Shown: in pieces, positions 44,266 to 53,644 of the stretch
How positions within the stretch are numbered: position 1 is the first letter of the stretch
Layout: every line of letters begins with the position of its first letter
Assembly: GCA_051418075.1 (NCBI GenBank)
Contig: JBPRGG010000141.1
Span: 1 to 57,763 of the forward strand
Direction of reading: 5' to 3'
DNA length: 57,763 bases
Source: JBPRGG01 sp051418075
Lineage (GTDB): Bacteria; Bacteroidota; Bacteroidia; Cytophagales; Cyclobacteriaceae
The notes under the pieces: generated by a model
Seen by the model: only the letters and a program-made list of their open reading frames with translations
Told to the model about the DNA's origin: nothing
Databases searched by the model: none
Made by a program: the position numbers and the translations under genes

Positions 44266-45609
44266 ATGAAAAACTTAAAATATACTAGCTTACTGATCAT
44301 GCTGCTAATGGTCACAGCTTTTGCGATACCCGAAAACGGAGACCAACAAAGGTTGGCAGGAGATTCCCAGATGATGAAAGAGATCCTGGTGGAAATGTTT
44401 AAAGCCGATCCGACTATCAACAAATATTTTGATGTAAATGAGCGTGATGCCAATGCATCATATCTGCAGGGCTACGGGATGATCATTAAAGCCCCTACCC
44501 TTCGGGCAGACCATGTTGTTATGAGTCGGATTTTAGAAGAAAAACATGTTAATCTCAATGGCACCAACGCCACAGTTATTACTACCGGCAGTGACCCTTC
44601 GCTGGACTGGGATAGCTTACAAATGAAAAACCAGGCCATAGTCACCGACCTTTTAAAAGATTATATTATTCGATATGGAGATTTAGCCCGAGGCCTGGCA
44701 CCAGGTGAGAAGATATTTATATCGTATGAGGCCTCTCTGGGTAGTATGAATATGCCATTTATTGTCAACAGGGGAAGAAATTCGGTGAGGGTTACATCAT
44801 CTAACCAGCCTGCTGGTTCAGAAGTAGACAAGATTACTGTAGAAGTTAAGAAGGAAGATATTAATTCCTATAAGGAAGGAAAAATCTCGGAAGAAACTTT
44901 GAACAAGCGGATCCAGGTGAATAGCATCAAAAGTGGAAATAATAATGTTTCGGAATTCAAAATATTTGGCAAGATCCTTAAATCTGTCTATAAAGATTAC
45001 GAGTCAGGATTTGATTTTTTCACGGACCGATGGAGTGAATCAGCAGATTTTCAAATTTTGGAAGGATTCGGAGTGGTTTATTATCTGGATGTTCGGGGTG
45101 GAAGGGAATGGATTGTAGCACCTCCTGTTCCTACAATTCCGGAAATACCAGAAATAGATTTTGATTTCGACTTTCATTTTGATAGTGATGGGGAAGCCAA
45201 TGAAATAGAAGAGGAGCAACTGGAAAAGGCAGAAGCAGCCCGGCAAAAAGCCGTGGAAGCCCGGCAAAAAGCGATAGAAGCTCAGCAAAAGGCCATGAAG
45301 GATGTACAGAAAAATATGGCACAATGGCAGCAGGAATTTCAGCAAAAGAACAATTATAACAAACAGGAAATGTATCAGGATCTGGAAAATAAACTGAAAG
45401 AAACCATGATTGAATACGGCAGAACCTTAAGAAGTCTGGCCCCGGATGAACAACTGATGTTGAGCCTTGACTTATCCGGTTGCAGAAGTTGTGACCTGCC
45501 TGATCAGGTGAAGCTTTATGTTCAAAAAACAATTTTGGACGACTATGACCAGAGAAAAATTTCATTGGAACAAGCCATTGCTAAAATTACCGTGGAGGAA
45601 ACGGAATAG
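44266..45609 (+). CDS. Secreted protein with duplicated domain, third gene of the ECF operon
   Basis: The 447-residue product has a signal peptide (MKNLKYTSLLIMLLMVTAFA). Two parts resemble each other: LLKDYIIRYGDLARGLAPGE (from about residue 130) and LKETMIEYGRTLRSLAPDEQ (from about 377), each followed by a matching KIS-containing tail, so a domain was duplicated. Between them lie an acidic strip (about 290-315) and an alanine/glutamine/lysine repeat (RQKAVEARQKAIEAQQKAM) that forms a coiled coil. A CRSCD pair of cysteines is in the second copy. No family is recognised. It probably acts in the periplasm and may be the sensor or a target of the sigma factor. Confidence 0.82.
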   Translation: MKNLKYTSLLIMLLMVTAFAIPENGDQQRLAGDSQMMKEILVEMFKADPTINKYFDVNERDANASYLQGYGMIIKAPTLRADHVVMSRILEEKHVNLNGTNATVITTGSDPSLDWDSLQMKNQAIVTDLLKDYIIRYGDLARGLAPGEKIFISYEASLGSMNMPFIVNRGRNSVRVTSSNQPAGSEVDKITVEVKKEDINSYKEGKISEETLNKRIQVNSIKSGNNNVSEFKIFGKILKSVYKDYESGFDFFTDRWSESADFQILEGFGVVYYLDVRGGREWIVAPPVPTIPEIPEIDFDFDFHFDSDGEANEIEEEQLEKAEAARQKAVEARQKAIEAQQKAMKDVQKNMAQWQQEFQQKNNYNKQEMYQDLENKLKETMIEYGRTLRSLAPDEQLMLSLDLSGCRSCDLPDQVKLYVQKTILDDYDQRKISLEQAIAKITVEETE

Positions 45610-45669
45610 AACATAATATAAATATAAGATGCTGCTCTAGACATCCTATATTCCAGGCGGCACAAGATT

Positions 45670-45709
45670 CAGACAGCAAACTGACTTTTCTCAGTTTGCT
45701 GTCTGTTTT
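45670..45709 (+). terminator. Terminator of the ECF operon
   Basis: A perfect 15-bp stem CAGACAGCAAACTGA (45670-45684) with its complement (45691-45705), 6-base loop, then TTTTA. Confidence 0.93.
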
Positions 45710-46042
45710 ATAATGCCTTACGGCCTTCGGAGTGGGGTATTTTTTCATTGTTTTCTATTTTAATGTCAGCCTTTCCAGCCAACCTCGTGGCCAGGGTAAG
45801 TAAACCATGGTTAATTATTTTCCGGAAACAATTCATTAGCAATCAGGCTGTTGTAAACATTCAGTTCCATCCAGGTTTATCATAAAAGTATGAATCATGT
45901 TTTTTAAATATGGCCTAACTGGTTTAATGTGAAATTAATTTTCTGTGAAAAAATCCTGAGAAAATTCTCTGAAATCTGTTCATGAAATAAAATTTTAAGA
46001 AATTAGTTTAGTTAATGTAAATCTAATAATGCCCCGAAAAAT
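45710..46042. other. Non-coding gap after the ECF operon
   Basis: No coding frame was found. A weak hairpin (about 45710-45753) has a T-run but poor pairing. No TAnnTTTG box was found before the next gene. Confidence 0.4.
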
Positions 46043-47962
46043 ATGAAGAAGTTTAAGTTGGTTGTATCCCTGATCCTGGTATTCAGTCAAATATCCCTGG
46101 CCCAATTAAGTACCAGGTCTAAAAAAGCTGAAAAATGGTATCATGAATCTGAATACCTTATCAAGCGAAGGCAGTATCCGGAGGCTGTAGAGTTACTTAA
46201 ACAAGCCCTGGATAAGGATGGGGAGTTTATAGAAGCGCATCTTAGGATCGCATCCATTTATAAAACCCTGAATTATTATCCTGAGGCACAACATCATTAT
46301 CAGCAAGTGATCTCTTTGGCCAGCGATCCGGGCAAATACATACATGCTTATTATGAACTGGCTGACGTTTATTATCAGCATGGGGATTATGAAAAAGCAT
46401 TAGAGAATATTCAGATTTTCCTGCAGGGGTTTATGGGAAGTAATCAGCAGCTTAAATACCAGGCCAGGCAACTGGAAAAAAATGCGACATATGCTATGGA
46501 ACAGCTTAAAAACCCCTTGAATTTCAATCCTCAGCCCTTAAGCAATAAAATTAATCAATTTGCCCTTCAATATTTTCCTGTACTTACTGCTGATCAAAAT
46601 ACCTTGTTTTTTACCCGCAGAGTAGGCAGTTCCATGCAGCATGATGAAGATATCTATATCAGTAAAAAAGATGATCAGGGAAACTGGAGCCTTCCTCAAT
46701 CTATCAGTCCCAATATCAATTCCCAGTTCAATGAAGGTACCAATACCATTTCAGCTGATGGCAGGACCCTCATATTTACCTCATGCCTGGGCCGGAAAAC
46801 CTATGGAAGCTGTGACCTTTTCGTAAGCTACAAAACTGGTGACCAATGGAGTAAACCGGTAAATCTTGGTAACCGGGTCAATTCACGTTCCTGGGAATCT
46901 CAGCCCAGCTTGTCAGCAGATGGCCGCACCCTATTTTTTGTTTCAGACAGAGGAGGGGGAAAAGGCAAAAGAGACATATGGATTTCCTATCGTCAGGAAG
47001 ACGGCACCTGGACTGAAGCCAGTAACCTGGGTGGACAGGTGAATACCGGCGAAGATGAAGTTTCTCCTTTTATTCATGTCAATGGCCAGACCTTGTTTTT
47101 TGCCTCCAAAGGGTACCAGGGAATGGGTGGCTTTGATCTTTATTATACCGAAAGGCAGGATAATCAATGGTCTGAACCAAAAAATTTAGGTTTTCCCATT
47201 AACACCCATGAAGACCAGGTTAGTTTATTTGTAACAGCAGATGGACAGAAAGGTTATTATGCTCTGGATGAGCGTCAGGGAGGATATTTAAAAGGCAGTA
47301 AAATTTACCAATTTGATATACCCAAAGAAATTCAGGTTTCTACCCGAAGTAATTATGTGACCGGGATGGTTTATGACAGTGAAACCAAAGAAAAATTAAA
47401 GGCAGAAGTGGAACTGTATGACCTCCGCCAGGATCAAAAAATGTCCACGGTATTTTCTGATTCCATCAATGGAAACTACATGATGGTGCTTAATGAGGGC
47501 TCGGAGTATGCATTGTATGTAAATAAAAAAGGGTATTTGTTTAAAAGCCTTTCATTTAATTATGAAGCCGGAGAAAAAAGTAAACCAGTAGTAGTTGATG
47601 TAGGACTGGAACCCATTAAAAGCGGCACAGTCACCACTTTAGAAAACATATTTTTTGATGTGGATAAATATGTGCTAAAGGAAAAATCAATCACCGAATT
47701 AAAGAAGGTGGTAAATTTTTTGAATGCAAATCCTGAAATCAGGGTAGAAATTGCCGGTCATACTGATAATACAGGCAGTGCCAGTTATAATAAAGAATTG
47801 TCACTAAAGCGGGCGGAGGCAGTTTATGATTATCTTTTAGAACAAGGAATAGAAACTCAGCGACTTATATATAAAGGATATGGACAAGAAGTGCCAAAAG
47901 TCCCTAATGATTCTGATCTCAATAAAAGCCTGAATCGAAGGATTGAATTCAGGATCCTTTGA
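46043..47962 (+). CDS. TPR-PD40-CRD-OmpA protein, PorE-like
   Basis: The 639-residue product has a signal peptide (MKKFKLVVSLILVFSQISLA), TPR repeats at about 25-150, PD40 propeller repeats at about 165-425 (TADQNTLFFTRR, SADGRTLIFTSCLG, SADGRTLFFVSDRGGG), a carboxypeptidase-regulatory-like domain at about 435-520, and a C-terminal OmpA domain (EIAGHTDNTGSASYNKELS, NRRIEFRIL). This is the domain order of PorE, the peptidoglycan-binding part of the type IX secretion system. PorE is a lipoprotein, but no lipobox is seen here, so it may be a relative and not PorE itself. Single gene. Confidence 0.9.
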   Translation: MKKFKLVVSLILVFSQISLAQLSTRSKKAEKWYHESEYLIKRRQYPEAVELLKQALDKDGEFIEAHLRIASIYKTLNYYPEAQHHYQQVISLASDPGKYIHAYYELADVYYQHGDYEKALENIQIFLQGFMGSNQQLKYQARQLEKNATYAMEQLKNPLNFNPQPLSNKINQFALQYFPVLTADQNTLFFTRRVGSSMQHDEDIYISKKDDQGNWSLPQSISPNINSQFNEGTNTISADGRTLIFTSCLGRKTYGSCDLFVSYKTGDQWSKPVNLGNRVNSRSWESQPSLSADGRTLFFVSDRGGGKGKRDIWISYRQEDGTWTEASNLGGQVNTGEDEVSPFIHVNGQTLFFASKGYQGMGGFDLYYTERQDNQWSEPKNLGFPINTHEDQVSLFVTADGQKGYYALDERQGGYLKGSKIYQFDIPKEIQVSTRSNYVTGMVYDSETKEKLKAEVELYDLRQDQKMSTVFSDSINGNYMMVLNEGSEYALYVNKKGYLFKSLSFNYEAGEKSKPVVVDVGLEPIKSGTVTTLENIFFDVDKYVLKEKSITELKKVVNFLNANPEIRVEIAGHTDNTGSASYNKELSLKRAEAVYDYLLEQGIETQRLIYKGYGQEVPKVPNDSDLNKSLNRRIEFRIL

Positions 47963-48595
47963 AAACAGATATTTTTTTAAGTTACTATCACTACTTTAAT
48001 CCGTCCACACATAAATAAATGTACCAGGAGAATGCTGGCTTGCCATTAAATAAAAACTGGACTTCGCTGATGAAGTTTGACTATTGGTTACACTTCTTTT
48101 TTCCCTTTACTTCTCAAGTTATAAAAAGATAGTTATACTATCAATAATTATATTATTTCTTTTATGTTAGTCATGAGAGGCAACCGGGCTTGATAATGAT
48201 GTATTGGAAAAGTACAAAATATATTTATTTTTTTAACCTGCGAACAATTTAGGTTCTACATATGTTGTCGATCGATGTAAAATATAATATTCTTATGATA
48301 TGCCTAATTAAGGCTGGATTTATATAATATATAATCGGGATTTCCTGTAAATATTGATTGGATGTTTTGTTGGCTGGTGGGATTGTAAGGGAAATATCCT
48401 ATTTGTGATTATACTTACAAAAAGGGTGATGAGACAAATATTTAAATTGATAAAAAATTGATAAAAATTAACTAAAAGTTGCTGGACGTTAAAATATGTT
48501 AAAGAAAAAGGTTGATGATTGAAATTAATTAAATATAAAATCACCTATTATGGGTGAAAAAATAGATTTTTTTTTCAAACAATTTAATTTTTGTG
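47963..48595. other. Long AT-rich non-coding region before the first SusC gene
   Basis: About 630 bases without a convincing coding frame. No terminator hairpin with a T-run was found after the PorE-like gene; a small ACTTC/GAAGT hairpin is near 48059-48074. The region could hold control sites for the SusCD genes. Confidence 0.4.
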
Positions 48596-48603
48596 TATGT
48601 TTG
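48596..48603 (+). promoter_or_regulatory. Candidate -7 box of the first susC gene
   Basis: TATGTTTG is an exact TAnnTTTG and identical to the boxes of tRNA-Leu and the second susC. It lies 39 bases before the ATG. No -33 TTG stands at the normal distance. Confidence 0.5.
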
Positions 48604-48642
48604 TTAATCTTAAAATATTCATATAACAAAAATAAAAACAAT

Positions 48643-51600
48643 ATGAAGAAAGGTTTACTATTAACACTATTAATGGTCCTGTTTACCTGGGAATGGGTAA
48701 AAGCACAGGATCGCAATGTCACTGGCACTGTTACAGAGGCTGCCGGTAATGCACCAGTTCCTGGGGTGAATATTGTATTGAAAGGAACATCTGTTGGTAC
48801 AGTAACAGATGTTCAGGGAGATTATACCATCAATGTACCTGCCAGTGGTGGTGTTTTGGTATTCTCATTCATTGGATATGAAACCAGGGAATTAGAAGTA
48901 GGTAATCGTTCAGTGCTGGATGTAAGCCTGAGCTCTGATGTCAAGCAACTTAACGAAGTAGTAGTAACGGCTATGGGTATAGAGAGAGAGCAAAAAGCGC
49001 TGGGATATGCCATTCAGGAAGTTCAGGCTAAAGATATTACAGCGGCCAGTCAACCCAATATTGCCAATGCCTTGCAAGGGAAAGTGGCGGGTGTTATTGT
49101 AAGGCAGTCCAGTGGAATGCCAGGTGCTTCCTCATTCATCACCATCAGGGGAAGTAATGCATTCGACGGTAATAATCAGCCCCTGTACGTGGTGGATGGA
49201 ATGCCTATAGAAAGCCGGGCTGATGCTGATTTCAGCGGAGGTGTAAGCGGAACTGATGCCACCAGCCGTAGCTTGGATATCAATCCGGAAGATATTGCCT
49301 CCATCAATATACTCAAAGGCCCAGCCGCTGCAGCACTTTATGGACTGAGGGCTTCCAATGGGGTAGTAGTCATTACCACCAAAAGAGGGCAAAATGCTGA
49401 GGGTAAGGCCAATATCAGCGTGAGTTTAAACTATACAGCAGACGAGGTTTCCCGTACACCTGATATTCAAAATACCTACGCCCAGGGTTCCGGCGGCAAT
49501 TTTAACCAGGGAACATCATTATCCTGGGGCCCCCGTATTTCAGAAATGGATCCTTATGAATTACGGCCGGGAGGTATCGATGCTTCTATACTAAACAGAA
49601 CACAACAGCCAAGGGCTTTTAATAATGTTGAGCCGTTCTTTCAGACAGGAGGCACTTTTAATGGCAATATCGACCTTTCCGGTCGAACTGATAACGCCCG
49701 ATATGCCATAGGTTTGGGTTATACCAATCAGGATGGTTTTGTACCGACTACCGGAATGGAAAGAAGAAATGCCAAGCTGGCCGGAGATTTTGATATCACC
49801 AGGAAATTGACAGTGGGTGCCTCAGCCAATTATTCTGATGTCGTTGTGGATAAAATTGCCGGAGGAAGCAACCTGTCTAATCCTTTATTTACAACTTACT
49901 TTGCCCCTGTTTCTTATGACTTGTGGGGAATTCCTTTTGCTTACCCTGATAATGCCTATCGTCAGATACATTACCGGGGGGCCATGGATAATCCCCGCTG
50001 GGGCCTGGCCAACAATTCATTCAATGAACAAAATAGACGTATTTTTGGAAATACTTATTTTAACTATAAACCCTTTGAATTCCTTTCTGTCAACTACAGG
50101 ATAGGCGTGGATTATTTCCTGAATGATGGTAAAGAGGTATATGGATTGGGTTCAGGAGGCACCGGAGGAAGAACTTCTACTCCTTCAGGAGGTCAGATCT
50201 ATGATTTCAGCATCAGCCAGAGTCAGATCAACAGCAACTTGTCTCTGAATTTCAATAAGCGGTTAGGAGAAAATTTTGGCATTAATGCCATTTTGGGTAA
50301 CGAAGTATATGATATTCGTCAGCGCACTTTGGAAATGGAGGGTAACGGTATTGCTATAGGTGGATTTGATAATATCAACAATACCAGTTCTCAGGTAGTG
50401 GCTGAAAGTCAGCAGAATGAAAGGGTGGTAGGATTTTACGGTCAGCTGGACCTGGATTACCGGAATATGCTGTTTTTAACCCTTACCGGTAGAAATGACA
50501 TTGTTTCCAACATGCCGGCTGAAAACCGATCCTTCTTCTATCCTTCTGTAGGTGGTAGCTTTGTTTTTACAGAAGCCTTTTCTTTGCCACAAAATGTGAT
50601 CAGTTTTGGGAAAATCCGTTCCAGCTGGGCTCAGGTAGGACAGGCAGGACCTTTGTATGCAACCCGAAATATCTTTATTCAAGGTGGTTCAACCAGTGGC
50701 TTTTTATCTGATGATTTACAGTTTCCCTTTAACGGTTTGAACGGCTTTACCCAAAGCAATATTCTGCGAAGTGCCGACCTGGAACCTCAAAATACCAACA
50801 CCTGGGAAGTGGGTTTTGATTTAAGATTTTTCAATGATCGTTTGGGTATCGACTATACCTACTACAACATAAATGCCACAGGTCAGATCTTTGAAGTACC
50901 TTTGGCTCCTACCACCGGTTTTACTTCTGAATTAAGAAATGCCGGAGAAATGAATACGCAGGGACATGAAATTGTATTGACTGCAGCTCCTTTGAAATCT
51001 CCCGAAGGTTTTAACTGGAATATAACCACCAACTTTACTTCTTATACAAATGAAGTGATCAGTTTGGCCGAAGGTGTAGATAATATCTTTTTGGGTGGTT
51101 TTGTAGTGCCTAACGTAAGAGCCCAGGCTGGCAGCGAGTATCCTATTATATTTGGCAGTGGTTTTCTACGGGATGAAAATAACAACATTATAGTGCTGGA
51201 TGATCCTGATAGTCCATTTAACGGAATGCCTATTGAAGACCCCCAGCAAAAGGAAATAGGGCGGGTGCAACCTGATTTTGAAATAGGTTTCCTCAATACA
51301 TTCAGTTTTAAAGGCTTTACCTTATTTGCCCAGATTGACTGGAGGCAAGGTGGACAAATGTATGCCGGAAATACCCGATTGGCTAAGTTGTACGGTATGG
51401 ATGCGGTTACCGAAGACCGTGAATCTGATTACGTATTCCCTGGTGTGAAAGGAAGTATCACTGATATCAATCCGGATGGCTCAGCCCAGTTTGAAGTTAC
51501 TGGTGATAATGATATTGTCATTCAAAGAAGTGAAACCTACTGGAGGTCTGCCATGGATGCCATTGATGAATCAAATATTTATGAAACTACTTTTGTAAGA

Positions 51601-51828
51601 TTCAGAGAACTTTCCCTCAGCTATAATTTTCCCAGGAATTTGGTTGAAAAAATGAACCTGGTAAACCTGTCACTTTCTCTGGTAGGACGAAACCTGTTCT
51701 TATGGACCGATTATCCCAATTTCGACCCGGAGACTTCAACCGGAGGAGCCAGCAACTTCCAGGGTTTGGAATACGTGGCATTGCCACAGATACGTAACTA
51801 TGGAGCCACTTTAAGATTCACATTCTAA
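48643..51828 (+). CDS. SusC/RagA-family TonB-linked outer-membrane receptor (first)
   Basis: With the ATG at 48643 the 1061-residue product starts with a signal peptide (MKKGLLLTLLMVLFTWEWVKA). A carboxypeptidase-regulatory domain (about 26-105, PVPGVNIVLKGTSVGTVTDV) is followed by the SusC motif LNEVVVTAMGIEREQKALGY, the plug (about 115-235, GNNQPLYVVDGMPI), and a barrel ending in TLRFTF. Starting at the ATG 31 codons upstream would put a long extra stretch before the signal peptide. It forms a pair with the SusD gene 24 bases downstream. SusC is the TonB-driven channel, SusD its lid; the substrate is unknown. Confidence 0.95.
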   Translation: MKKGLLLTLLMVLFTWEWVKAQDRNVTGTVTEAAGNAPVPGVNIVLKGTSVGTVTDVQGDYTINVPASGGVLVFSFIGYETRELEVGNRSVLDVSLSSDVKQLNEVVVTAMGIEREQKALGYAIQEVQAKDITAASQPNIANALQGKVAGVIVRQSSGMPGASSFITIRGSNAFDGNNQPLYVVDGMPIESRADADFSGGVSGTDATSRSLDINPEDIASINILKGPAAAALYGLRASNGVVVITTKRGQNAEGKANISVSLNYTADEVSRTPDIQNTYAQGSGGNFNQGTSLSWGPRISEMDPYELRPGGIDASILNRTQQPRAFNNVEPFFQTGGTFNGNIDLSGRTDNARYAIGLGYTNQDGFVPTTGMERRNAKLAGDFDITRKLTVGASANYSDVVVDKIAGGSNLSNPLFTTYFAPVSYDLWGIPFAYPDNAYRQIHYRGAMDNPRWGLANNSFNEQNRRIFGNTYFNYKPFEFLSVNYRIGVDYFLNDGKEVYGLGSGGTGGRTSTPSGGQIYDFSISQSQINSNLSLNFNKRLGENFGINAILGNEVYDIRQRTLEMEGNGIAIGGFDNINNTSSQVVAESQQNERVVGFYGQLDLDYRNMLFLTLTGRNDIVSNMPAENRSFFYPSVGGSFVFTEAFSLPQNVISFGKIRSSWAQVGQAGPLYATRNIFIQGGSTSGFLSDDLQFPFNGLNGFTQSNILRSADLEPQNTNTWEVGFDLRFFNDRLGIDYTYYNINATGQIFEVPLAPTTGFTSELRNAGEMNTQGHEIVLTAAPLKSPEGFNWNITTNFTSYTNEVISLAEGVDNIFLGGFVVPNVRAQAGSEYPIIFGSGFLRDENNNIIVLDDPDSPFNGMPIEDPQQKEIGRVQPDFEIGFLNTFSFKGFTLFAQIDWRQGGQMYAGNTRLAKLYGMDAVTEDRESDYVFPGVKGSITDINPDGSAQFEVTGDNDIVIQRSETYWRSAMDAIDESNIYETTFVRFRELSLSYNFPRNLVEKMNLVNLSLSLVGRNLFLWTDYPNFDPETSTGGASNFQGLEYVALPQIRNYGATLRFTF

Positions 51829-51852
51829 TAAATTTGAAAAAGAAAAAATCTC

Positions 51853-53277
51853 ATGAATAATAAATATATCATAAAAATTTGGATGCTGATTGTCGCATTG
51901 TTCGTAATCAGTGCCTGTAGCGATGAGGAGTTGGATCAGATTGACACCAATCCTAACAACCCCACCGATGTACCCATCAGTTTGCTCTTGCCACAGGTGG
52001 CCGCAGATGTAGCATTTGCTATTTCCGGCACTGATCTGGCCTGGTATTCCAGTGTGTTTGTGGAACATACTGCCGGTGTGCATGGTCAATTGCAAAATGC
52101 TGATGACCGGGTGGGAATCAATGCCACTATCGGTAACAATTCCTGGAATACGATCTATGCCGGAGCCCTGAATGATATGCAGGTATTGATCGGAAAGGGT
52201 TCTGATGGTGGATCTGAAGAGGGAAACTGGGTTCATGTTGGCATTGCAAAAGTTTTAACAGCTTATACCTTGGGTATTACCACTGACCTGTGGGGCCGGG
52301 TACCATATTCGGAAGCTTTTCAGGGAAGTGCCAATCGTAAACCTGCTTTTGACAATCAGCAACTGCTCTATCAAACGATTCAATCCCTGCTGGATGAAGC
52401 CATAGCAGACTTTGGTAAGACGGCTATTGGAAATCCCGGTGCTATTGATTTGATCTATAGTGGAGATGTAGACAAATGGACCAAAGCCGCCTATGCTTTA
52501 AAAGCCCGTTTTCATAACAGGTTAAGTAAGGTTGATGCTACTGGTTCGGCCAATGCTGCCCTGCAGGCAGTTAACAATGCTTTCTCCAGCGCTGATGAAA
52601 GCATGATCTTTAGCAAATTTACTTCGGATGCTATTGGTGAACATCCATGGTTTCAGGAATCCAATGACAGAAGTCATCATGCCGTAAGTAATACCTTTTA
52701 CGGGATTTTATCTGAGCTAAATGACCCCAGAGGTAGTGAGCGATTCTTCAATCTAGTGGATGGTGAAGTCAGGCCAGCCCCTTCAGGAGCAACAGAGAAT
52801 GATCAGGCTGGTGTACTTTATTCACGGGCTTCCAGTGAAGTAGTCTTTGCCACAGCACCTTTGCCTATGATTACTTATGATGAAGTTAAATTCATAGAAG
52901 CAGAGGCCCTGCTTCGTTTAAACCAAACAGCAGATGCTTATATTGCTTACCAGGAAGGCGTTGCTGCAGCAATGAATCGGGTAGGAATTAGCCAGGAAGA
53001 AATTGATGCTTACCTGGACCAGTCTGAAGTGTCACCAGGAGCCGCTAATCTGGAATTGGATGATATCATTACTCAGAAGTACATTGCCTTCTGGTTGTTT
53101 CAGCCCATTGAAGCCTTCAATGATTACCGTAGAACCGGAATTCCTACTTTAAATAATGCAGTAGGTCCGGCTCCACGAAGATTCCCCTATCCTCAGGATG
53201 AGATTGATGCCAATGGTGACAACGTGCCTGGTGTATCCCTTACTGACGGCGTGTGGTGGGATGATGGTACTGAATAA
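51853..53277 (+). CDS. SusD/RagB-family lipoprotein (first)
   Basis: The 474-residue product has a lipobox ending VISAC. The residues after the cysteine are SDEE, which fits the Bacteroidota lipoprotein export signal (serine followed by acidic residues), so surface exposure is likely. The early DTNPNNPTDVP and the all-helical TPR-rich fold are those of SusD-like proteins of the SusD_2 type. It follows susC by 24 bases and ends in a terminator hairpin. Confidence 0.94.
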   Translation: MNNKYIIKIWMLIVALFVISACSDEELDQIDTNPNNPTDVPISLLLPQVAADVAFAISGTDLAWYSSVFVEHTAGVHGQLQNADDRVGINATIGNNSWNTIYAGALNDMQVLIGKGSDGGSEEGNWVHVGIAKVLTAYTLGITTDLWGRVPYSEAFQGSANRKPAFDNQQLLYQTIQSLLDEAIADFGKTAIGNPGAIDLIYSGDVDKWTKAAYALKARFHNRLSKVDATGSANAALQAVNNAFSSADESMIFSKFTSDAIGEHPWFQESNDRSHHAVSNTFYGILSELNDPRGSERFFNLVDGEVRPAPSGATENDQAGVLYSRASSEVVFATAPLPMITYDEVKFIEAEALLRLNQTADAYIAYQEGVAAAMNRVGISQEEIDAYLDQSEVSPGAANLELDDIITQKYIAFWLFQPIEAFNDYRRTGIPTLNNAVGPAPRRFPYPQDEIDANGDNVPGVSLTDGVWWDDGTE

Positions 53278-53352
53278 TTAAGCTGAAAGCATTATTAGTA
53301 ATGTAATAATGCATTGCTTATTTTGACAATAGTATTACTTTCATGCAAACTA

Positions 53353-53404
53353 ACCCAAAAAGGGGTAGCTAAAATAACGTTAACCTCTTTTTGGGTATTT
53401 TTTT
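53353..53404 (+). terminator. Terminator of the first SusCD pair
   Basis: ACCCAAAAAGGGGT (53353-53366) pairs with ACCTCTTTTTGGGT (53383-53396, one G-T pair), followed by a T-run. Confidence 0.86.
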
Positions 53405-53573
53405 CATTAGTCCTCAAAATTTACAATAATCCTTAAGAATTAGCTATTTTATTAAAAATGTGTTAATACGTATTTGTTAAAGACGCTACTATCAAAGTTT
53501 TCTTTAAATTTAAGCCGCTTCTGTTTTATGTTATACCCCCTTATTTGCGGCAAAAATAATATTTTCATTTTTA
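53405..53573. other. Non-coding part of the gap between the SusCD pairs
   Basis: AT-rich sequence without a coding frame. Together with the terminator and the promoter of the second susC it makes up the 367-base gap. Nothing else was seen. Confidence 0.45.
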
Positions 53574-53600
53574 TTGTTAACCGAATTTTCCCTATGTTTG
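53574..53600 (+). promoter_or_regulatory. Promoter of the second susC gene
   Basis: TTG (53574-53576) and TATGTTTG (53593-53600) are separated by 16 bases, one less than the usual minimum. The box lies 44 bases before the ATG. Confidence 0.6.
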
Positions 53601-53644
53601 GAATTAAGAATAACTATTTTTAGTTCACTTAACAAAAAAGAAGT

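Noticed and set aside
45131..45565. Minus-strand frame of 144 codons inside the third ECF-operon gene
   Set aside because: It mirrors the coiled-coil repeat of the real gene, and has no start signal or domain.
48320..48728. Two minus-strand frames of 67-74 codons before the first SusC gene
   Set aside because: AT-rich, no signal or domain, and one overlaps the start of susC; they look like chance frames.
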